Shown here: positions 6,839 through 11,092 of the stretch, one piece after another
Position numbering within the stretch: position 1 is the stretch's first letter
How the letters are laid out: the number at the start of each line of letters is the position of its first letter
DNA from: Gemmatimonadota bacterium
GTDB taxonomy: Bacteria; Gemmatimonadota; Gemmatimonadetes; Palauibacterales; Palauibacteraceae
Length of the DNA: 11,092 nucleotides
Assembly: GCA_023554435.1 (NCBI GenBank)
Contig: JAMJQV010000287.1
Coordinates: 1 to 11,092 of the forward strand
Direction: 5' to 3'
Notes under the pieces: model-generated
The model's input: the letters and a program-made list of their open reading frames with translations, nothing else
Told to the model about the DNA's origin: nothing
Databases searched by the model: none
Program-made: the position numbers and the translations under genes

Positions 6839-7927
6839 ATGATCCTGCTCGGTTTCTACGTCGCCCTCGCGCTCGGCGTCTCCTTCCTGTGCTCGATCAT
6901 GGAAGCAGTGCTGTTGAGCGCGACGCCCTCCTACGTCGCGACGATGGAGGCGACGGGAGGCGCCGTCGGTCGCCGGTTCGCAAAGCTGAAGGCGGACGTT
7001 GACCGGCCGCTCGCTGCGATCCTGAGCCTGAACACGATCGCGCACACGGTGGGCGCAGCGGGGGCCGGTGCCCAGGCCGCCGCCGTGTTCGGAAGCGCTT
7101 GGCTCGGTGTGTTCTCCGGCGTGCTCACCTTCCTGATCCTCGTTCTCTCGGAGATCATCCCCAAGACACTAGGCGCCCTCTACTGGCGTGGGCTAGCGCC
7201 CTGGGTCACGCGGATTCTGGTCCCCGTCATGCTGCTGATGTGGCCGCTCGTGAAGCTGTCCCAGTGGATCACCCGGTTGATCGCTCGGACCGAGAGGCCG
7301 CCCGTGATCGAGCGGGCCGAGCTCTCTGCGCTCGCCGAGTTGGGAGCGCGGGAGGGAGTCCTCCGCCCCGGGGAGTTGCGGATCGTCCGGAACCTGTTCC
7401 GGTTCGGAGAATTGTCGGCGGAGGACATCATGTCCCCGCGAACCGTACTGGTCGCTCTCCCCGAGTCCGCAACGATCAAGGAGGTGCTCGAGCGAGAGAA
7501 CGTGCTCCGGTTCTCGCGCCTCCCGCTCTACCAGGAAAGCCTCGACTCCGTGACGGGGTTTGTCCTCAAGAGCGACATTCTGCTCCACGCGGCCCGCGCA
7601 GCAGCAGATGTGGCGGAAGTCCGGTTGGTCGACCTGCGTCGCCCGATACTGCACGTACCTGGCAGCCTCGCTGTCCCCCAGCTGTTCGACCGGCTCATGA
7701 CGCACGACTCGCACATCGCGTGCGTGGTGGATGACTTCGGAGGAACAGCGGGCCTCGTCACGCTGGAGGACGTGTTGGAGACATTGATTGGGCTCGAGAT
7801 CGTGGACGAATTCGATGAAGTCGACGATTTGCGGGAGCTCGCGCGGCTGGAGTGGCGCGAGCGGGCGAGGAAGCTCGGGCTCGTGCCAGACGAACCGGAC
7901 GATACGACTCAGGTCCTCTCTGATTGA
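6839..7927 (+). CDS. CNNM-type DUF21 and CBS-pair membrane protein (HlyC/CorC family, short form)
   Basis: This 362-residue inner-membrane protein has the DUF21/CNNM transmembrane domain (about 1-150) followed by a tandem CBS pair. DUF21 landmarks are SFLCSIMEAVLLSA (15-28), the SLNTIAHT segment (63-70) and LSEIIPKTLGA (103-113). The first CBS domain runs from about 195 (EDIMSPR) to 255. The second runs from about 265 to 325 and has the diagnostic DDFGGTAGLVTLEDVLE (298-314), ending IVDEFDE. Relatives (CorB/CorC, YfjD, mammalian CNNM) are linked to Mg2+ or Co2+ export, with the CBS pair binding ATP. The roughly 80-residue CorC_HlyC domain that normally follows is absent; only about 35 charged residues remain. 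The ribosome binding site is weak. It may be the first gene of a unit with the next three genes. Often annotated 'hemolysin', which is misleading. Confidence 0.88.
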   Translation: MILLGFYVALALGVSFLCSIMEAVLLSATPSYVATMEATGGAVGRRFAKLKADVDRPLAAILSLNTIAHTVGAAGAGAQAAAVFGSAWLGVFSGVLTFLILVLSEIIPKTLGALYWRGLAPWVTRILVPVMLLMWPLVKLSQWITRLIARTERPPVIERAELSALAELGAREGVLRPGELRIVRNLFRFGELSAEDIMSPRTVLVALPESATIKEVLERENVLRFSRLPLYQESLDSVTGFVLKSDILLHAARAAADVAEVRLVDLRRPILHVPGSLAVPQLFDRLMTHDSHIACVVDDFGGTAGLVTLEDVLETLIGLEIVDEFDEVDDLRELARLEWRERARKLGLVPDEPDDTTQVLSD

Positions 7928-7942
7928 AAGGCCCATGCACCC

Positions 7943-7951
7943 GGGAGGTGG
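7943..7951 (+). promoter_or_regulatory. Strong ribosome binding site that sets the start at 7954
   Basis: GGGAGGTGG ends just before ATG 7954, with GGAGG five bases from the start codon. It favours this ATG over a TTG at 7924 in the same frame that overlaps the CNNM stop codon and would add ten residues. Confidence 0.7.
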
Positions 7952-7953
7952 GA

Positions 7954-8391
7954 ATGAAGAGGTGGCTCAGGCGCGTTCGCGGTGCCATAGGAATGGGCTT
8001 TACCTGGGCGCTGGCATGGTTCGGCGCTGGCATGGTCCTTCTGCTGATCGTCGGTCCGGACGCTGCAGATGTCCCGTTCCCCCTGGGCTTCGGGATGTTC
8101 GGCTTCCTGGCTGGTGCCACGTTCTCCGTGGTTGTCGGAATGGTCGAGGGAAGGCGCAGCTTCGATCAGATGTCGGTTCCGCGTTTCGCGCTGTGGGGCG
8201 CGGTGGGCGGTCTGCTTCTGTCGGGCGCCTTCATCCTTGCCGCGGGCCTGGATGGGGGCCTCATCCTCGTCCTGGGTCCAGTGTTCGCATTGTCGAGCGC
8301 AGCGTCCGCGGCGGGTTCGCTCGCCCTGGCCAGACGAGCGGACGACCGGAAGTTGCTCGGCTCCGGTAGCGACGCCAAGCTCATTCCGTGA
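7954..8391 (+). CDS. Unrecognised small integral membrane protein, four predicted helices
   Basis: I do not recognise this family. The 145-residue protein begins with a basic stretch (MKRWLRRVRG) and then shows four hydrophobic segments: about 11-33, 47-66, 80-101 and 102-128. The segments are rich in Gly and Ala (GMFGFLAGATF, WGAVGGLLLSGA). A positively charged loop (EGRRSFDQMSVPR) lies between segments 2 and 3. The tail is polar (RRADDRKLLGSGSD). Positive charges at the N-terminus, in this loop and near the C-terminus suggest these face the cytoplasm. No catalytic motif or cysteine is visible. It lies 26 bases after the CNNM-type gene and shares a GTGA stop/start overlap with the GNAT gene, so it is very probably co-transcribed with both. 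No function can be given from sequence alone. Confidence 0.8.
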   Translation: MKRWLRRVRGAIGMGFTWALAWFGAGMVLLLIVGPDAADVPFPLGFGMFGFLAGATFSVVVGMVEGRRSFDQMSVPRFALWGAVGGLLLSGAFILAAGLDGGLILVLGPVFALSSAASAAGSLALARRADDRKLLGSGSDAKLIP

Positions 8392-8999
8392 AGTCCGAGG
8401 AACCGATCATCCTGCGGGCCGGCCGGCCCGATGTCGCCGAGGGGTTGGCGTTTGCGGGGTACCTCAACGCAGCCGCAGAGGGCTTCTTCCAATTCTGGCT
8501 CGGGAGGGGCTTCTCCCGGGTGATTGCCGAGGCCTTCAAGAAGCCGGGCCACGACCTGTCGTACGAGCACGCTACGTTCGCCGTGCGCGACGAGAAGATC
8601 ATCGGGATGGCGGTGTGCTACACGGAAGAGCAGCACCGTGTCTCGTCGCTCGCTCCCCTCCGGGAGGCCGAGGGCTATCCGACCTGCCGCGCTGCGATCA
8701 TCGCCGCGGTATTCGCGCCGATCTTCCGTGTCCTCGACACTCTCGAGGACGGCGATTTCTACCTCCAGGCGATCGCCGTGGACCCGGACGCGCGCGGAGC
8801 GGGCGTCGGTTCTTTGCTGATGGATCGGGTCGAAGACAAGGGGCGAGCCAGCGGATCAAGAAGGCTGTGCCTGGATGTCTCGGGCGGAAACGCCGGGGCT
8901 CGCAGGCTCTACGAACGCCGGGGCATGGATGTCGTGTTGGAGTCGAAGATCTTCTACATGCCCGGGGTCAGGCTCCTTCGGATGGCGAAGGCCATCTGA
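8388..8999 (+). CDS. GNAT-family N-acetyltransferase
   Basis: The 203-residue protein has the Gcn5-related acetyltransferase fold, which moves an acetyl group from acetyl-CoA to an amine. The CoA-binding motif A is LQAIAVDPDARGAGVGSLLM (126-145), with the pyrophosphate loop RGAGVG at 136-141. Motif B follows as NAGARRLYERRGM (168-180). The start is a GTG overlapping the previous stop codon (GTGA). No ribosome binding site is obvious, so translation probably depends on coupling. A segment of about 50 residues (75-125, including SSLAPLREAEGYPTC and a hydrophobic AAVFAPIF helix) sits between the early strands and motif A, and is longer than in minimal GNATs. It may form the substrate pocket. The substrate cannot be read from sequence. 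The next gene is an APH(3')-like kinase 21 bases on, so an amino-sugar or aminoglycoside-like substrate is possible but unproven. Confidence 0.88.
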   Translation: MKSEEPIILRAGRPDVAEGLAFAGYLNAAAEGFFQFWLGRGFSRVIAEAFKKPGHDLSYEHATFAVRDEKIIGMAVCYTEEQHRVSSLAPLREAEGYPTCRAAIIAAVFAPIFRVLDTLEDGDFYLQAIAVDPDARGAGVGSLLMDRVEDKGRASGSRRLCLDVSGGNAGARRLYERRGMDVVLESKIFYMPGVRLLRMAKAI

Positions 9000-9020
9000 C
9001 CGGACCTGAGGATCATCGGA

Positions 9021-9824
9021 GTGGCCTTGAACGGAGAGACCCGCCCCCTTCGCCTGCCAGACAGCCTGGCCGACGAGTACTCCGAATGGTCTTCCGAGCT
9101 CGTCTGGCAAGTCGAGTCCAGTGCCGCGACGTACCGACTGACCCATCCGTCCGCCGGAGTGCGATTCGCCAAAGTGAAGAGTGACGATGACTATCCAGGT
9201 CTTCCTGCCGAGGCCGATCGCATGAGGTGGTGCGGTTCCCACCTCCCGGTTCCAGAGATCGTGGACGAAGGATCCGGCTCCGGGCTCGCCTGGTTGGTCA
9301 CCAGGGGCCTTCCAGGCCGGGATGCCACCCACGAGGAGTGGTCAGCAGACCCGGTGAGGCTAACTCGTGCTCTGGCCCGCGGCCTCAAGCGATTCCACTC
9401 GGCGCCGGTGGCCGACTGTCCATTCGACTTCCGGCTCGACGCTGCCCTGCGTCATGTCCGGTCCCGCGTGGACAGCGGCTATCTCGTCCCCGAGAGGGAC
9501 TTTCACCCGGAGCACGTGCACCTGGACGTCACGGAGGCAGTGGCGCTGCTCGAGAGCACGGTGCCGACCGCCGAGTCGCTTGCGGTCTGTCATGGGGACT
9601 ACTGTCCACCAAACATTCTGCTCGACGGCTGGGAGGCGGTTGGTTTCGTGGACCTGGGCGAGCTCGGTGTCGCCGACCGGTGGTGGGACCTGGCCATCGC
9701 GACGTGGAGTCTGGATTGGAATCTCGGCCCCGGCTTCGAGGATCTGTTCCTGAGCGAGTACGGGATCGAGAGAGACGACCGCAGAGTCTCGTTCTACAGG
9801 CTGCTATACGACCTGGTTTCCTGA
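9021..9824 (+). CDS. APH(3')-like aminoglycoside phosphotransferase family protein
   Basis: The 267-residue protein fits the aminoglycoside 3'-phosphotransferase family in length and motif order. These kinase-fold enzymes transfer phosphate from ATP to a hydroxyl of drugs such as kanamycin. The ATP lysine is probably K51 (FAKVKS), with E64 (PAEADRMRW) as its partner. The catalytic loop is intact: CHGDYCPPNILLDG (190-203), with D193 as base and N198. The metal-binding Asp is D211 in GFVDLGELGVADR (208-220), which closely matches the family's 'GFIDCGRLGVADR' segment. The C-terminus (YGIERDD...FYRLLYDLVS) also matches APH(3') ends. The start is GTG at 9021, with GAGG (9008-9011) nine bases before. 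It is the last gene before a strong hairpin. Base composition looks like that of its neighbours, so recent transfer is not suggested. Environmental homologues may phosphorylate something other than a drug. Confidence 0.86.
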   Translation: MALNGETRPLRLPDSLADEYSEWSSELVWQVESSAATYRLTHPSAGVRFAKVKSDDDYPGLPAEADRMRWCGSHLPVPEIVDEGSGSGLAWLVTRGLPGRDATHEEWSADPVRLTRALARGLKRFHSAPVADCPFDFRLDAALRHVRSRVDSGYLVPERDFHPEHVHLDVTEAVALLESTVPTAESLAVCHGDYCPPNILLDGWEAVGFVDLGELGVADRWWDLAIATWSLDWNLGPGFEDLFLSEYGIERDDRRVSFYRLLYDLVS

Positions 9825-9848
9825 CACGCCTCAGCCGCCGGATGACAA

Positions 9849-9883
9849 AGCGCCGGGGCCGTCCCTGTCGCGGCCCCGGCGCT
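9849..9883. terminator. Strong bidirectional terminator hairpin between convergent genes
   Basis: AGCGCCGGGGCCG (9849-9861) and CGGCCCCGGCGCT (9871-9883) form a perfect 13-bp stem around a 9-base loop. It starts 25 bases after the APH-like stop codon on the + strand and lies 50 bases after the beta-barrel stop codon on the - strand. A short AAA before the stem gives a T-rich trailer for the - strand transcript (CTTTGT); the + strand trailer is CGCTTGT. Its position and symmetry fit a terminator for both genes. Confidence 0.78.
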
Positions 9884-9932
9884 CGCTTGTGGCGGGATGC
9901 GAACGATCACATCCCGGTCTGCACGGCGCTTC

Positions 9933-10586
9933 CTACAGCCGGAAGATGACCCCGGCGTTGAGCTCGATCTGGTTCGCGTACTGCGGATCTTCGACCACGT
10001 AGCAGCCATAGAAGCCGCACCACCATCCACCCGGGTCAGACTTGATATACGTCGGGGTCCACCGGAATTCGGCGCGCAGGCCGAACTTCGGACTTGCGAA
10101 CGGAAAGAACTTGCCGCCGAAAGCGAACGTTCCGGAGAACTGAGTGCCGCCGTCGATCTCCCCTTCGTCTGTGCTGACGGAACCGAATTGTGTGGCCCCC
10201 AGACCCACGAGGATGTACGGGCGAGCCACTGCGTCGATGTTGCTGAAGGCGAAGGAGTAGTAGCCGTGGTAGTTGTAGACGTTCATGTCGCCCACCGTGG
10301 CCTTGTCTCTCCCGCCGGCTTCGAGCTGGGTGGGCTGATGGTCGAACAGGAAGCCGACTTCGGAGTTCTCGCTCAGCATGTAGCCGAAACGCAGGCCCCA
10401 TGAAAAGGAATCCGCCGGGTCGAGCCGGTTGAAGGTCCCCTCGTCGGTCTCTACCGTCGCTCCGCTCACGCCGTCGCTGAACGTGTAGCCGGCGTTGGCT
10501 GAGATTTCGAACTTCGAGCTCTGTGCCTGTGCCGAAGTTGCCGCCAGCCCTATGGCCAATGCCACCAGCAGTGTCTTGCGAACCAT
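9933..10586 (-). CDS. Small outer-membrane beta-barrel protein
   Basis: The 217-residue precursor starts with a clear signal peptide: basic MVRK, a hydrophobic core to about residue 17, then SAQA before a likely cleavage at A21/Q22. The mature part alternates polar and hydrophobic or aromatic residues in strand-sized stretches (KFEISANAGYTF, SFSWGLRFGYML, SEVGFLFDHQ, PYILVGLGATQF, FGLRAEFRW). The last strand is IELNAGVIFRL. This fits an eight-stranded OmpA/OmpX-like or OMP_b-brl family barrel in the outer membrane. The loop before the last strand carries WWCGFYGCY (C190, C195), two cysteines that could form a surface disulfide. The GAGGGTGG before the ATG is a good ribosome binding site. It has its own candidate promoter and is followed by the strong hairpin, so it is probably transcribed alone. 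No specific function can be assigned. Confidence 0.87.
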   Translation of the reverse strand: MVRKTLLVALAIGLAATSAQAQSSKFEISANAGYTFSDGVSGATVETDEGTFNRLDPADSFSWGLRFGYMLSENSEVGFLFDHQPTQLEAGGRDKATVGDMNVYNYHGYYSFAFSNIDAVARPYILVGLGATQFGSVSTDEGEIDGGTQFSGTFAFGGKFFPFASPKFGLRAEFRWTPTYIKSDPGGWWCGFYGCYVVEDPQYANQIELNAGVIFRL

Positions 10587-10617
10587 GAGTGTACCACCCT
10601 CGCTTTCGTGTTTCAGG

Positions 10618-10638
10618 CGGGACGGTCACGTTGTCCCG
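10618..10638 (-). repeat. Short inverted repeat in the leader of the beta-barrel gene
   Basis: CGGGAC (10618-10623) and GTCCCG (10633-10638) are a perfect 6-bp inverted repeat with a 9-base spacer. It lies in the predicted untranslated leader, about 30 bases before the start codon. It could form an mRNA hairpin or be a weak operator; it may also be chance in GC-rich DNA. Confidence 0.25.
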
Positions 10639-10659
10639 ATCGGAGTGAAGCAAGCCGGC

Positions 10660-10687
10660 ACATTACAGCGGAACGGATTCCTGTCAA
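10660..10687 (-). promoter_or_regulatory. Candidate sigma70-type promoter for the beta-barrel gene
   Basis: On the - strand a perfect TTGACA (10687-10682) is followed after 16 bases by TAATGT (10665-10660), which keeps the key T, A and final T of a -10 element. The predicted start of transcription is near 10653, giving a leader of about 65 bases. The -35 box overlaps the stop codon of the upstream aminotransferase gene. The spacer contains GGAATCCGTTCC, a small inverted repeat (GGAA, four bases, TTCC). Confidence 0.5.
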
Positions 10688-11092
10688 CTACCGGCCGCCA
10701 GTGCTCTGACCGCCTCGATCAGTCGCTCCACTTCCTCGCGGTTCGTGTAGCAGGCGCATCCGGCTCGCAACAGGCCCTCCGTTTCGACGTCCAGGCGGGT
10801 CGTGACCGACGAGGCATAGAAGTTCCCGTGCGACAGGAACAGTCCCCACTCGGAGGACAGGCGAGCCGCCGCCTCTGCCGGCGTGTGTCCTTCGATGGTG
10901 AACGAAAGGGTGGGAGTGCGCGGCGCTCCGGGGCGCGGGCCGTACAGGCGCACACCGCCTACGCTCTCGAGGCCCTCCCACAGCCAGGCGATCAGCTCGT
11001 CGCCGCGCCGCGACAGCTCGTCGAAGGCGACGTCCAGTCGCTCGCCGCGGGTGCCCCCCTCCGCCAGGGCGGCCAGGAAGTCGACGGCGGCC
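10684..11092 (-). CDS. Class V aminotransferase, cysteine-desulfurase-like (5' end outside window)
   Basis: Only the C-terminal 135 residues are visible; the frame is open to the window edge. They fit the small domain of PLP-dependent class V aminotransferases, and most closely what I recall of the TIGR01976 'cysteine desulfurase family' type. Visible features are AAVDFLAAL at the start, VGGVRLYGPRPG followed by RTPTLSF, HGNFYASSV, and the C-terminal LLRAGCACYTNREEVERLIEAV. In this family the last segment usually reads '.R.g..hYNt.eEvdrl'. The PLP lysine and the region that would hold the catalytic cysteine loop lie outside the window. The substrate is uncertain; family members are not all true IscS/SufS enzymes, and isopenicillin-N-epimerase-like activity is another option. 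It lies upstream of the beta-barrel gene on the same strand, 97 bases away. Confidence 0.82.
   Translation of the reverse strand, partial: AAVDFLAALAEGGTRGERLDVAFDELSRRGDELIAWLWEGLESVGGVRLYGPRPGAPRTPTLSFTIEGHTPAEAAARLSSEWGLFLSHGNFYASSVTTRLDVETEGLLRAGCACYTNREEVERLIEAVRALAAGS

Noticed and set aside
8069..9184. 371-codon + strand frame across the membrane-protein and GNAT genes
   Set aside because: The translation is Arg/Ser/Pro-rich shadow sequence, while the other frame gives a clear GNAT with its CoA-binding motif.
6736..9832. Acquired resistance cassette or genomic island around the APH-like gene
   Set aside because: No integrase, transposase, attC-like site, direct repeats or tRNA is seen, and composition matches the flanking housekeeping genes.
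1..11092. Novel defence, CRISPR or phage-like system
   Set aside because: Every gene but one belongs to a recognisable housekeeping or common accessory family. I saw no array of direct repeats, no nuclease/NTPase pairs and no reverse transcriptase.

Overview
This looks like an ordinary housekeeping stretch of a high-GC (roughly two thirds G+C by eye) Gram-negative bacterial chromosome. A protein with a signal peptide and an outer-membrane beta-barrel shows the two-membrane envelope. The gene content and style (obg-dprA-hemW-hrcA-dnaJ, a VKOR-DsbA fusion, a TIGR01976-like aminotransferase) would suit Gemmatimonadota or a related phylum. That placement is inference from memory and has no marker-gene tree behind it. 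Genes are tightly packed and no intergenic gap exceeds about 125 bases.

Left block (1-5457, + strand): the 3' end of the ribosome-assembly GTPase obgE overlaps dprA (DNA uptake and recombination). dprA overlaps hemW (radical-SAM haem chaperone) by ATGA. Then come hrcA (heat-shock repressor), dnaJ (Hsp40) and a DinB/YfiT-like putative metalloenzyme. These read as one run of genes. hrcA and dnaJ are direct neighbours, without the grpE and dnaK that often lie between them, and no CIRCE operator is visible. A perfect GC-rich inverted repeat at 5466-5484 follows the dinB-like gene.

Middle block (5500-9824, + strand): a VKOR-DsbA fusion puts a disulfide-forming catalyst and its quinone-linked reoxidant in one membrane protein. 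After it come a DUF21/CBS (CNNM-type) membrane protein without the usual C-terminal CorC_HlyC domain, an unrecognised four-helix membrane protein, a GNAT acetyltransferase joined to it by a GTGA overlap, and an APH(3')-like phosphotransferase with an intact catalytic loop. A perfect 13-bp stem at 9849-9883 ends this block and sits between convergent genes, so it probably terminates transcription from both sides.

Right block (9933-11092, - strand): a small outer-membrane beta-barrel protein with its own plausible sigma70-type promoter, then the C-terminal part of a class V aminotransferase of the cysteine-desulfurase-like TIGR01976 type, cut by the window end.

I see no mobile element, CRISPR array, RNA gene, phage or defence island, and no convincing new multi-gene system. 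The points most worth checking are the hrcA-dnaJ arrangement, the VKOR-DsbA fusion, the GNAT/APH pair, the short CNNM protein, and two small open frames just upstream of genes.
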